Of a stretch of DNA of 64,000 bases, positions 30,011 to 42,027 are shown one piece after another. Position 1 is the stretch's first letter; the number at the start of each line of letters is the position of its first letter. Position numbers and translations under genes: made by a program. The stretch spans positions 42,027,279-42,091,278 of the forward strand of contig CM043970.1 in NCBI GenBank assembly GCA_014529385.2, in the 5' to 3' direction. Source of the DNA: Adiantum capillus-veneris (taxonomy: Eukaryota > Streptophyta > Polypodiopsida > Polypodiales > Pteridaceae). The notes below the pieces were generated by a model. That model was not told the DNA's origin and did not search any database. It saw only the letters and a list, made by a program, of their open reading frames with translations.

Positions 30011-31144
30011 GAAGATTGGGTATGCCAGTTGTTAAAGAGTCTTTATGGCTTAAAACAATCACCGAGGGCATGGTACCATAAATTCCACAAGTTTATGCTT
30101 TCTCAAGGCTACAAACGTAGTGAGTTCGATCACTGTCTATATACAAAGAAGGCTAAGGATGGCAGTTGGCTGATCCTTATTTTGTATGTGGATGACATGT
30201 TGATTGCTGGCAAGCACTTGGAAGAAATTTCAGCTTTGAAGTCAAAGATGGCAAAATCGTTTGACATGGAAGACATGGGTGAGGCAAGTCATATACTTGG
30301 TATGCGCATTGAGAGAGACAGATCAAAGAAGTTGATTTGGTTATCTCAAACAGAGTATATTGACAAGGTTTTGCAACGTTTCAATATGGAGAAGGGAAAG
30401 GCATTGAGTGTTCCATTGCCACCGTATGTGAAACTTAGCAAACAAGATTGTCCTGTGTCTGAGGAAGAACAGGCTGAAATGGATAAGATTCCATATGCGT
30501 CTACAGTGGGTAGTTTGATGTATGCAATGATTGCTACTCACCCAGACATTGCATTTGCAGTGGGAGTAGTAAGTCGATACATGTCAAACCCAGGCAAGAA
30601 ACATTGGGATGCACTGAAAGGAATATTGAGATACCTGAAAGCTACAAAGAGTATGCGTATATGCTATGGGAGTAAGGAGCCAAGTGTAAAGGGTTTTACA
30701 GACTCAGATTATGCAGGTGACTTAGACAACCGAATGTCTACGTCAAGGTATGTCTTTACATTGGCTGGTGGAGCAGTATCATGGCGTTCTAGATTACAAG
30801 ATTGTGTTACTCAGTCTACTACAAAGGCTGAATATGTTGCAGCATCAGAGGCATGCAAAGAATCAATTTGGCTTAATCGACTAGTAACAGATTTGGGAAT
30901 CAAAGAAGAGATGCCTGTGTTATATTGTGATAGTCAAAGTGCTATACAATTGGCTCGCAATCCAGTTTATCACTCAAAGACAAAGCATGTGGATGTGAAG
31001 TATCATTTCATCAGAGAAATGCTCGAGGATAAGCAACTTCAGCTTGTCAAAGTTCACACCACAAAAAATCCTGTTGATCTACTTACAAAAGGACTTCCCT
31101 CAGAGAGCTTTGCGCATTTTCGCAAGCAGTTAGGTGTAGGGTAG
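29970..31144 (+). CDS. Copia RT C-terminal part and RNase H
   Basis: The ORF 29975-31144 (389 codons) uses an internal Met. RT continues with QLLKSLYGLKQSPRAWYHKF and the catalytic YVDDMLIAG near residue 71, then the connection and DIAFAVGVVSRYMSNPG. RNase H begins near residue 239 (GFTDSDYAGDLDNRMSTSRY) with STTKAEYVAASEACKE and YCDSQSAIQLARNP, giving the expected D-E-D set, and ends with HVDVKYHFIREML and a PVDLLTKGLP tail. This part looks intact. The stop is 89 bp before the 3' LTR. Confidence 0.93.
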
Positions 31145-31220
31145 TACATCACTTCTCTACATCTCTTGTATATTAGCTTGTATAGTAGCTTCTCTCACAC
31201 TTAAAGTACCACATTGGACT

Positions 31221-31233
31221 TTAAGTGGGAGGT
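31221..31233 (+). promoter_or_regulatory. Copia polypurine tract
   Basis: 'ttaagtgggaggt' directly precedes the 3' LTR TG. It is short and purine-rich, as in Tnt1-like elements. Confidence 0.8.
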
Positions 31234-31425
31234 TGTTGGGGTATAAAGCCCAATGTGGTCGCCCAGGTAAGTGGGCGGGCCGCCAGGTATGTACACATAT
31301 TCTTTTGTAAAAACCTAATAAGAACTCACTATGCTCTACACATTACAGTAGAGCGAGTTCACCATATCGTCGTGCTCTTCTTCTCGCACTCTCTCTCACG
31401 TCGCACTTCCGCTCGTACTCCTTCA
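31234..31425 (+). repeat. Copia 3' LTR (192 bp)
   Basis: Same length as the 5' LTR. Differences cluster in the last 80 bp (for example 'attatagtagagcaag' against 'attacagtagagcgag'). It ends CTCCTTCA and is followed by CTCTA. Confidence 0.95.
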
Positions 31426-32050
31426 CTCTATTGTTTCAAGGTAAATGTGTAAATGGAGTGTAGCTACTATGTCTATTAACATGGAAGGTCTCAAGCAGAG
31501 GTCCACCACTTCTCCAACCTACTATCCATTGTGTTATGGAGTATTTAACCCAAGGTGGTTTATTGAAGGTCTATCACATGTTCAAGCTAGATATATTGAA
31601 AGAAGCTATCTCTATTATTTCAAGGTCAGTGAAAGAATGTAGTGGAGCTACTATGTTTACTACCATGGATGGTTTGGAGTAGAGGTCCACCACTTGTCCA
31701 AGCTAGCTCTATTGGAAGATGCTATCTCTATTGTTTCAAGGTCAATGTGTGAAAGGAGTGCAGCTACTATGTTTACTACCATGGATGGTTTGGGGCAATG
31801 ACTACTTGGACACTAGAAAGCAGGGTCATGCACTAGTTCACCTTGGACATTGAGCTTTAAAACTAGGTCCACCACGTGTCCAAGCGATGCCACTTACATA
31901 GGGAGGGAGTTCTTGAGCCAATATGCATCACTTCTCAAACGTTGCTTCCATTGAAATAATTAAGGATTACTGGACATTGAAATGCAAGCTCTATAGTCGT
32001 TTAGTGATGACATTAGAACTAGGTCCACCACTTGTCCAAGCTATGTTGTA
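31426..32050. repeat. Tandem-array remnant right of copia
   Basis: Starts with the duplicated CTCTA and continues 'ttgtttcaaggtaaatgtgtaaatggagtgtagctactatg', exactly the phase interrupted at 25874. Three or four units run to about 31800. From there to about 32050 only the 'aggtccaccac.tgtccaagc' phrase persists, at 31866 and 32022. Confidence 0.85.
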
Positions 32051-32223
32051 ATATAGTAAGTGGGTCACCATTTATCCACTTTCATTGGGGCTCCTCAAAT
32101 TGAAAGTCGTTGGACTATGAGCATTCATAAGCCTCATGTCTTTTATAATGGAAATTATAAATTTTTCTTAAAGAGAACAACCTATGAGTATGAACTTGAC
32201 AACGTATTTTTTTCACTTGCAGG

Positions 32224-35200
32224 ATGGACTTCGAATCTGGGGAGAAAGTACATTTGATTCTTGATAATGAAATTGTTGGTATTGGTTGTGTGTGTAGAAC
32301 AGATCCGGATTCCACATGTGGTGGTACAAAGATAGGGCAAGGAAATGTATGTATACTAGTGGAGTAATGTTTTAAGGATGTGGTGCTCCCTTTTCCTACA
32401 ATGGATACTACATCTCTCCAAAGCTCATTATGGAGTTCCATCGATGGCCCAAGATACTTTTGCAGTCTTACATGATAAATGACAACCCAATTGACACAAA
32501 TGAAAGCTACAGTGGTGATGAACAAGGGGATCAACCTGATCCTCTACTTACAGATGCAATACCTATAACAAGGCCAGAGTTTGAAACATTGATACGAGAA
32601 TCTTGGAGAAATCAAAGGGTACTTTTAAAGGATGACACTATGATGCAGATTGTACATGAAGGGACCATCTTATATGTGTTTCCAAATGATTACGTTAACT
32701 TCTATGCACTTGGTGATGATTTTGTGGGTGTGGGTATTGAAAGGGAGAATGAAATTAGTGAGAACATGCATGATGTGGCTAGCATCACTTTGGTAAAGTG
32801 GCCCATCAAGCAGACAACCATGTTGGATGGGATGCCATTACAACGCTTTGTTCCTATTAATGGGATGCATGCTAGATGTGCAGAATCTGATGTATCCAAT
32901 GATGATAATGCTAGAAAATATGGTGATGGGAATACCGTTGCTACACTATTGAGGAAGTGGCGCTACATTTTTATCAACAAATCTTAGAAAACAAGAGCAG
33001 CACCAGCTTCTACTTTTTATCTTGCAATTGAGTCAATTCAAAGGGTTACATGTATTGATTGTTGTGGACAAAAAGGTTGTCAGTTTGCAGATCGGGATAT
33101 GGTGACAAGGTTACGGCGGAGAGTCTCAGAAGCACGCACTAATTATGTTTATGATGTCCTATCTATATGCTATTAGAAAGATGAAAAGATGAGATACCAA
33201 TTCAAGATAAATGGCTCTATTGTTTGTTGTAGAGCATGGTCTGAGCTACATGGAATACCGAAGACATCATTTTACTGCTACAAGGAAAAAATTGAAAATG
33301 GTGTGTGCCATTATGTGCATGGTAACACGTGCACATTGAGATGAGGACTTCAACATACTAATTTAGCAAGAGCATTGCTAAATGAGTTTGTGGATAAAAA
33401 CTCTGAAAAGATTCCACAAAGAAGTAGAACACTACTAGATGGCTCAGGAGACACTCAATTAGTGATTACATCAATGTACAAACAGGTTGACAGTTTAAGC
33501 GAAATCAACACGACACTTGACCAAATGGGTTATGATAAGAAGTTATCTCAGTCTTGTTTTGGTAGGATGTGGAACAAAGAGTATCCACATGTCACTTTAA
33601 CAAAGACAAGTGAGTTCTCTAAGTGCAATGTTTACAGCTCAATCAAGGCAAGGCTAGAAGCTAAACCTTCTCTTGATGAGAGATCTCTTCTCTTGAGAGA
33701 GAGAGAGAGAGAGAGAGAATTTCACATGGCACAACAAAAGAGCTATTATGCATGGCACACATATTCAGAAACTCGACCACAAAAGTATGTATGCATAATT
33801 CATGATAAGATGGATCAAAAGAAGACTATAATTCCTAGATTACGCGTTGCTCCTAAGGGTGTGGACTTCGGATACAATTTGCAAGTGGAATTGATAGGTA
33901 TGATCACTCATGGACATGGAGAAGGTCATTACGGTCACTTTGTCTTGAATGGTTTGTGTCCAGATGATCCAAATCTTACAATTGGCTCAATTGCTAATTG
34001 TTTACATAACCTAGAGAGGATAGATAAGCATCCTCTTGGTGATCTAGCAACCAGTGGACTACCAAGGAGCTCTATCTCACTACTAAATTCTTTGAACTCA
34101 AGGGATGCTTTGGACTACCACAACCTGAGTGACGGAAAAGACCATTGTGAAGACATCAAAAACTACAGAAGAGGAATTGGGGTCATCATTTTGCAAGTTA
34201 CCGGAGAACTTGTTACTACAATTAGATAATTGTGCAGGGGAGAACAAAAAACGATACTTATTTGCCTATTTGTCCATGCTTGTTGCAAGGGGCGTTTTCA
34301 AAACCATTCAACTAGGATTTTTGATGGTTGGGCATACACATGAGGACACAGATACAATGTTCAGTAAGTTTTCGGAGAAGTTGAGAGTTACACAAACTTA
34401 TACTTTGCCTCATTTGATGGATACACTAAGGAATAGCTCATCTTCATCTCCAGTTCCATTTATGCTCACAAAGGTAGGGCCCTGATTTCAAGCAATATTG
34501 TGATGGCTATCTTTGTGATGGACAAGAAATACTTGTTGGCCATTCCAAACCTCTTCAATTTAGGTTTTTTATGCAAGATGAGACACCCATGATGCAATAT
34601 AAGGCACATGTAGGTGTATCAAATTGGAGTGGAAGTATTCGCCTTTGGAAAACTAACATAGAAGGAAATCCAATGTTACCACATGGAGATCCACCTTTGG
34701 TACCAATGGCAGAGTATGTCAGGGCCCATGAAGAAGTGATTTCAGGGTTGAAGAATTATATTAAGTTTTTGCAAAATTTAGGGAATGGTTCAAGTGTGCC
34801 ACGATATTATAGGCCCATGATAGATTACTAGACTAAGGTAATTTCCAAGCTTCGAAGATCAATCATATCAGAGGGAGTCTTGTACGAACAATTTTGGCCA
34901 AAAATGAAAGAATCTCGTCACGAACAATGCAGCACAATGAGCTTACAACAAGGAGCCAAAAGATTCCTAGGTCTTGAAGAGCTAAATGATCATTTCTATG
35001 GTCCTCAACGAGATAGACCAAGGGAAGAGTTTGACCCTCTATCTGATGTGCACCAAGGTGACTTTGTTATGCTACTTCCGAGTGACATGGATATCTATCC
35101 AGTTTGGCTTGCAATGGATTTAATAAACATTGACAACGAGCCTACATCACCAAACTACAGAAAATTTTTGATTCAATATTGGGCACCTTGTGCAAGAAAG

Positions 35201-35440
35201 AGTGGGATGACAAATACTCAAGCTTACACTAATTGTTGGAAGGGTTTTTGGCATGTCAACTATAAGGATCCGCAAGTGTGGAAATCTGTAGATGCGATTG
35301 TTTGGTCTTGGAGACCCAACAAAGAAGGTCCATTTTCAAGGATTAAGAGACATGCTCTAAAAGCTAAAACTGGCCTTGCTCGTGCACATCATCAACCACA
35401 CTTGGATCAAAGTTTGGACATGGCATCCAATTTGGAGTAG
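32224..35440 (+). pseudogene. DUF7869-type transposon-like protein, decayed
   Basis: One long plus-strand coding sequence broken by several stops and shifts. Blocks: 32224-32367 (MDFESGEKVHLILDNE), 32430-32987, 32988-33374 (CIDCCGQKGCQF Cys cluster; ELHGIPKTSFYCYKEKIENG), 33375-34229 (FPHVT-like block, RLRVAPKGVDFGYNLQVELIG, HGHGEGHYGHFVLNGL, DDPNLTIGSI), 34200-34485 (LLLQLDNCAGENKKRYLFAY and FLMVGHTHEDTDTMFSKFSEKL), 34571-34831 and 34880-35440. The DNCxxENK and GHTHEDxD motifs are the signature I know from DUF7869 proteins, which are scattered in plants, algae and animals and are thought to be transposase-like with an RNase H-like core. The family name is from memory; the motifs are seen. 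No terminal repeats were found. Confidence 0.7.
33695..33718. repeat. (GA)n microsatellite inside the DUF7869-type reading frame
   Basis: About 24 bp of GA repeats encode an RERERERE run between 'DERSLLL' and 'FHMAQQKSYYAW'. The run appears to be an expansion within a helical segment. It keeps the frame. Confidence 0.9.
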
Positions 35441-35999
35441 ATTATATGGAGCTTCTATTGTTCCTATAATGGTTGTAAACAAGACCTTTGATTGTAGTGA
35501 CCTTTCTTTCTTTTATTTCATTACTAGTATTTATTCAAATTCATGCTTTGTGCATCCTCAAATTTTGGTGTTTATCAACACCACAATTCTTTAAAATTTC
35601 ACTCTACCCCATCAGCAAGTATATGAATATTTTTCCCACTTTACAAGGAAAATTCCCAAACTACATGAATTTAGTCAATTTGGAGATTCCCATAATGAGG
35701 GATTTTTACCATAATACCTAATATGGTCTTTGATATTCAGCAAATCCCCTTGGAAGTTTTATACACTCTTTTCACCACCTATCATTGAAAATCCTATCAT
35801 GTGTGCCTGTGTCCACATGATACAAAAGCTTTCTTTGCACTTACTACCTCACACAAGACTACGATCACAATAGGGTGTATATTGAGACCATTTACCTCAT
35901 GGCCAACCCCACAACATTTAATGATCCGGGGGGGGGTCATAAACCTGCCCTAGAGGAGAAAAGAGAAAGGTGTGAAAATTTATTTATGGTTAGGGAATG
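35441..35999. other. No recognisable feature
   Basis: AT-rich sequence, with a G-run at 35929-35936. No terminal repeats of the preceding gene are recognisable. Confidence 0.35.
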
Positions 36000-36580
36000 A
36001 GTCCCATCCTAAGTAGCCACATCACATGGAAGTTTAAATACAAAACTCCAAAATAGATTTATAAGCCTATGGAGTCCCTAGTGTATCTGGCTCTTCCTTG
36101 GCATACCAAAGAGGGGGCCAGGTGTTTTTGAGATTTAAGAAGCATATTTGATACATCATAACAAGTTTTGATAGAAGTGACAATGAAGAATTCATCCCAA
36201 GTAGATAGCAATCAATTACGATGAGAGTAAACAAATAAAGCATCCATCACTTTCCAAAAAAAACAAAAATCGGTATTAGTATGCAAAACATGTTTGATGA
36301 GAGTAAGCTCCATTTCCATTACTGCTTTTAGATTCAAAATATTAAATCCCCTATAGCATAAGGTAGTGTTGATTTATCCCATGCAACCAATGTTGATACA
36401 TCCCTTGGAGTATTCCATAGAAATTTCGACATTAAAAAAGTACATATTTGGAGCATTCTAGTAGACTAGTCCACCAATACGAGAAAGTATAGAAAGTAGG
36501 GAATAAGAATTGATTGCAAGGTCCTAAACCTAACATGCAAAGGCCAACTAGCTATCTTAGTGAGAATCCTATCGAGAACC
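36000..36580 (-). mobile_element. LINE (L1-like) reverse transcriptase 3' fragment
   Basis: Read on the minus strand in shifting frames: KIASWPLHVRFRTLQSILIPYF (36570 downwards), then ICTFLMSKFLW followed by NTPRDVSTLVAWDKSTLPYAI, then GGFNILNLKAVMEMEL and further decayed residues. This order matches the region after the LINE RT palm (K..W....R..L....P.Y, FLW, VAWDK..LP...GGLGI.DL). Endonuclease, palm motif and poly(A) tail are not seen, so it is a truncated relic. Identification is by motif order only. Confidence 0.5.
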
Positions 36581-37035
<455 letters not shown>

Positions 37036-37263
37036 AAGTACAAGAATCCTTGGATAGACCTTTTAGGTCTTGTGGATTGTTTCTATGGCAATTTGTGTGT
37101 TGGTTCCATCATTTATGCTACCAAATGGATTGTAGCATATCCGAGCTGTTGGAAGAAATACCACAACTTCATGAGCTTGAATTCCCTGGTGTCTGAGAGT
37201 AGCATAGTACCCTCCTTATGGAGACTCCTTAATTTGGTTGTCCGAAACACTTACTACTCTACT

Positions 37264-37713
37264 TTAATATTCCATTAATTTTATCCGAATACTCATTCCT
37301 TCGCTCCCGTGCTCCACATCGAAAAGAAAGGCCAGCCTAGACATTTCCTCGTGGGAACTGGAAGAGATGACAATGTGTTGAGGGAGAATGGAGCATTGAG
37401 GGAGCGGAGAAGTAGTAGCAACCCTCAAATCCCAACTGCCAAGGTCGAGCACCACGTTCTTACTTTTCAAGATGACGATGTGGTAGAAGAGGAGGATAAG
37501 GGAGGATCCGAGCAGTGTGAGTGTGCCAAGAGATCCCTCAATCTCCACCACATCATCGATCACAATGACATGCTTAACCAGCTGATCACGTGGCTGCAGA
37601 AGATCTTTGGACAAGGTATCCAACCGAAAAAACATCCGGTGGATGGCCATAACCTCACCGCATTTCACCTTGCTTAGTCCATCCTCCTTCATTGCAACAG
37701 AGGTAATTAGCAA
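37264..37713. CDS. Open reading frames on both strands, unidentified
   Basis: The minus strand is open for 149 codons (37264-37713) and the plus strand for 122 codons (37309-37677) over the same DNA. The plus reading is acidic and helical (FQDDDVVEEEDKGG; LNQLITWLQKIFGQGIQPKK) and looks slightly more protein-like. Neither shows a domain. It may be a retroelement Gag relic. Confidence 0.25.
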
Positions 37714-38689
37714 CAGAGGTCATGCTACAAGGTGCCCAGGTTGCTGGCAATTGCACATGTAGCAAGCAGTGTGCTGCGAGTCGAATAGGTCAGGAGACAA
37801 GGTGGGATCAGAGCTCCAATGCGCACCATTGTACACCTCCTCACTCCCATGCACTTGCCCATGCCCCGATGCACTGCCTTGACAGACTTACGCTCTCATA
37901 GTCTCTCTTGGAATTAAATAGATTTCATGATTTATGAGATACGATATGGGTGCTCCATGTCTCGAACTCCTCCGTACATAGTTTTTGGATGCTCTGTCAC
38001 CACCCGCAGTCTCAAGGGCCCCCTCCTCACCCTATGCCTCGACACTCGCAAAGGTGAAGCACACCCCGCCAAGTCACGACTTCTACTACTCTTGCACACC
38101 ACTGCACACATCCATGGCGTCAAGTGAATCTTACAACAATATATTTGTGTGTCGAGTCATTTGAAGGAAATACCTCCAGATGAGCACACAAACCATCCGC
38201 GCACGGACTGACGCTTTGCGAGCTCATAATCTTCTAGCAAGGTTTTGCACTAATTTGATAAATTTTTGTCCTATTCACTTCTAGACTCACATTTGGCCAT
38301 AGCACGGAGACCATCACGTGCACGGACGCTCTACGAGCTCATAGTGTGTAGGAGGTTCTTATATATACCCGTAGAAGGATAAGTGCACGTGGACCGCATA
38401 TCAGCAATAAAGTATCAAAAATTGAAATTAAATTGAACTCAAAGTTGAAACACTGTAATAGTCTATCGATGCATGAGTTTAGACTGCACACATGTCCATG
38501 CTCTTGTCCACTCTCTAGCCCATTCGCATTGCTAGACAAACAAATATTTTATGGCATAGCATCACAAGAAGGATCAACTGGAGACATGTCTACTGGTTAC
38601 ACTATTGGCAAAGGTTCAACATACACCAACGATTCCCATTGCAAACAACGTGGACATTCTTTTCTTTCAAAGGTTAAAGGCCACTGGCA
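37714..38689. other. No recognisable gene
   Basis: Mixed-composition spacer with a weakly repeated phrase, 'gcgcacggactgacgctttgcgagctcata' (38198) and 'gtgcacggacgctctacgagctcata' (38316), about 118 bp apart. Confidence 0.35.
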
Positions 38690-39910
38690 TTCATTGCGGT
38701 TCTGGAACGTCGTGAATTTTTTTTTTGGTGAATTGCAAGCTACCATGTCTATCATGGTCTAGGCTCATTGAACATTCCTATGTCTAACCTTTCTCATAGG
38801 CATTATTTCCAAGGTGAATGCCATTGACCTTATTTCTTGGTCTCCTTGCTAGCTCTACAGGCCTTGCGTTGTTGTGGCTCATGATGTTATGAAATAATAG
38901 GTGGATTATAGCAGCGTGCTTGGAACGTCATCAATTTTTTTCTAATGATTAAAAATTGCCATGTAATTGGCATAGCTCGTGGTCCAGGCAGTCTGAATAT
39001 TTCTTATGTCTAACCATTTCATTGGCATGTTGTTTAAGGTGAGTGCCATTGACCATATTTCTAAGGACCTAGTCGCTTCCACCCTCTGTGTAGCCCACCT
39101 GTCATGTTTGCTGGTAGCCATGGAGTCCCATGATTACGTTAGATAGGGTGGGGTAATAGCTACTAGGGAAGGTCGTGAAAAGAGTTTGCTATTGTGGCAG
39201 GATTGTTCCTTGTGGCTATGTCCAAATGAAGGCAATTTTTGCAATTTATCGAGGTTCCCATTTCGAGGGCAAAAAAATTGCCTTTTTATATGACATGACA
39301 GAGCTTTAATGGCTTCGTTCTCTCTCTACTTGATTAGCTAGCAATCGCTTGAAAGGCAGGATATCTGGCACGCGGCCATGTCCTTAGTCTTTGTGCTAGC
39401 TATGTGGGCCCTCCTTTGTAGTAGCTCATGATGTTATGAAACACTATGAGTGTGGTCACGTGAGGCTGCCAAGTAGTGAGTCTGCCCCGTCACCCGGTTT
39501 CCATTTTCTAAATGATTATCTCACTTCATCCAAGGCAATTATTGCGTATCTTGCAGCTCATGAGGTCCAAACATCGCTTACGAGGTGATGTGATTGCATT
39601 TTCTCTCTCTAAATTACCTCTTGGTAATCGGCTAAGGAGCAGGACGAGCAGCACATGCAATTAGGTCCTATATGTGGGATTAACATGGTAGGTATAGAAT
39701 GTCGTCAAGATTTTTTTGCCCAATCCCGAACTATCACATCTATGACATAGCTTATGGTATAGGTATTTTGAATGCTACCTATGTCTAACCTTTCTCATAT
39801 GCATGTTTTCCAAGGCGCGTGACTTTGACTTTATTTGTTGGTCTCTAGGTATGTAGGCCAAGCCTTTGTCATATCTCATGATGTTATGAAACACTATATG
39901 GGATTATATT
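38690..39910. repeat. Degenerate repeat block with three long units
   Basis: The phrase 'tatgtctaacctttctcat.ggcat.ttttccaaggtga.tgccattgac.ttatttcttggtctc' occurs near 38780, 39010 and 39785. Each copy is preceded by 'gaacgtcgtcaa.tttttt...ctaccatgtctat.atggtctagg..' and each is followed, at varying distance, by 'ctcatgatgttatgaaacactat'. Spacing is uneven (about 230 and 775 bp), so this is a decayed tandem or nested repeat, with no ORF. Confidence 0.6.
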
Positions 39911-41039
39911 AAAAATATTTTAAAAATTAATTATGCCTAAATGTGCCATTAAGATGGCTACTATATCTGCAATCTTATTGCATACTTGATCGTTGCATAA
40001 TTGAGCATGGTCCAATGTTGAGCTAGTTCTTTTGGTGAGGTTTGTGTGTATGCGTGGGTTTGATGAATATGCATGTTTTTTCTCTTTTTTACAGTGGGAT
40101 GGAACATTTGTTTTCAATGTTGGCATTTGTCTTTATCAAAGGGCTTCAAGGTATGTCAATCCTTGATTAGCAAGATCGTTAGATAATTACCAAGATAATT
40201 AATAATATATTATTGAAAATTGTCATTGAGATTAAGCATTTACTTTTGATGTTTATCTAGGTGATTTATTGAAACCATTAAAGAGGGAGGTTTGACATAG
40301 CAAAAGGTTTTCCTTTCCATATGGAGGCTCTTCTAATACCCCACCTTGTTTTGATAACACATCCATTGAACATATCAATCATATTTCTTAGCACCAATGT
40401 TGAGACAACCATATCAATACTCACAAATTTCCATCTTTCCCATCTCCTCCCTGGATCAATCCATCCCTTCCCACTCGCCTTCTTTTGGAGCCCCCTCCTT
40501 GGCTTTTCTCTAATTCAATCACTCTTTTGGATTTTGTCAATCCTCCTTTCTTCATTGCTCAGACAAACTTAGAAGAGAACGTTTTTCAAGCTTTAAGTAA
40601 TTAATTTTAATGGGACGACCATCTTGAGAGGTAAGAATTCATGTAAAACCATATGGAGTAATACTTTTCATAAGATGCTTTTAAAAGAAGTCATCCCACC
40701 TTGTACAAGTGTCTCCCTATAAATTATTCTCAATGACATCATTATGTGTTTGATGAGACCCGTACATAAATAATCTAGTCATAATATACTATCCATTCCT
40801 TGTCATTCATGCCTGTTATATATTATTTCACTACTTTGTTTTTGAATGCATGGTTCAACTCATGTTTATTCATTGCTATGCTATAAATATGAGTTCAACC
40901 ATGCATTCACAAACACACACACTCTCATACATATAAGAATTTTTTTCACACAAAAGACAATTTCCTTAACTATGAAAGGTGAATTTAATCTCCCAGCTAA
41001 AGAAACTATATATTTCTCAAAAAAGCTCTGATTGAAAAT
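39911..41039. other. No recognisable feature
   Basis: AT-rich. The inverted phrase 'gaatgcatggttcaactcat' (40843) and 'atgagttcaaccatgcattc' (40889) forms a 20 bp stem with a ~26 bp loop. If gypsy C's 3' LTR survives, it should lie here, but I could not recognise it. Confidence 0.3.
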
Positions 41040-41400
41040 CTCATATATTTATTATCCCCCTATTTTCATAAACAGCTAACATGAAAAACAGGATGAACTC
41101 GTGAGTGCTCTGGAAGAGTAACTTATAGGCCACTTGACCTATACGTTTGAGAATGGTAAACGGTCCACAATAACATGGTGAAATTTAAGCAATGTTACTC
41201 GTCTTTAGACTTTCTGAATGCTCCGAAACCTTGAAGAAAACCTTGTCTTCTTCTTCAAAAGTAGCAAAACCACGATGCTCATCTGCGTACTTCTTCTTCA
41301 AAAACCTTGTCTTCTTCTTCAAAAGTAGCAAGACCACGATGCTCATCTACGTACTTCTTATATCGATCTTGAGATTTCTTAACATTCTATCTAACGACTC
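41040..41400 (-). pseudogene. Gypsy C integrase C-terminus with 64 bp tandem duplication
   Basis: Minus-strand pieces read like the end of a chromovirus integrase (CYCGPFTILKRIGQVAYKL near 41165-41110). The block 'ccttgtcttcttcttcaaaagtagcaa.accacgatgctcatct.cgtacttcttcttc' begins at 41241 and again at 41305. That is a 64 bp direct duplication, not a multiple of three, so it breaks the frame. Confidence 0.65.
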
Positions 41401-41713
41401 AAAGCATGTCAAAATGGTCTTGGAGAAAATCCTTCCCTTGTTGTATCTTCTCCTTAGCCAACCCCACCGTAACCGGTGATCTAGGTCGAAATCCATATAA
41501 AAGCATAAATAGACTAAACCCTGTAGTCCCATGCTTTGAACTATTATAAGCAAATTCCAATATAGGTAAGTAGTCTTCCCAATTGGTTTGCTTCTCGCTA
41601 ACGTATGCTCGTAGCATGTCCTCTAGCACTTGATTAACTCTTTCGGTTTGACCATCTATTTTTGGATGATCAGTCGTACCTAGATTAATTTTAGTTTCCA
41701 ACTTTTGAAACAC
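41399..41713 (-). pseudogene. Gypsy C integrase core fragment
   Basis: The minus ORF has 104 codons with DHPKIDGQTERVNQVLEDMLRAY, carrying the integrase catalytic Glu region, and ILEFAYNSSKHGTTGFS. The first two catalytic Asp lie upstream, in a decayed stretch (41714-42027) where the frame is lost. Confidence 0.8.
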
Positions 41714-42027
41714 AGCTCTCGAGAAGCGATTATCGAACTTTCGATCTTTGACACTAATGATACTATCTGGAAGACTATAGAGTCTATTTATATATGCTCT
41801 ACAAATAGCAGTGCTAATTTTGGTGTCCTAACCGTAGTCCTAGTGGGAATGAATCGACCCATCTTTGTGAGACAGTTTACAATTACCCATATGGCATCAT
41901 GGCCACAATTTGTAGTAGGTAGTCCTACTACACAATCCATAGAGATACTCTCCCACTTACCTTGTGGAATCTCTAAAGGATGTAAAAGGCCACCTATCTT
42001 GAGGCGCTCTGCCTTATTAACTTGGCA

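Larger units (their letters stand above)
25875..31425 (+). mobile_element. Ty1/copia retrotransposon, 5551 bp, near-complete
   Basis: 192 bp LTRs at both ends (TG...CA) are flanked by CTCTA on the left (25870-25874) and CTCTA on the right (31426-31430), a 5 bp target duplication inside a tandem-array unit. It has an initiator-Met type PBS, a ~1.08 kb leader, Gag-protease-integrase-RT-RNase H in copia order, and a purine-rich tract before the 3' LTR. The two LTRs differ at 7 of 192 sites by my count. The polyprotein is broken by one nonsense codon and one frameshift, so the copy is not autonomous as read. It resembles the Tnt1-like group of plant copia elements. Confidence 0.95.
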
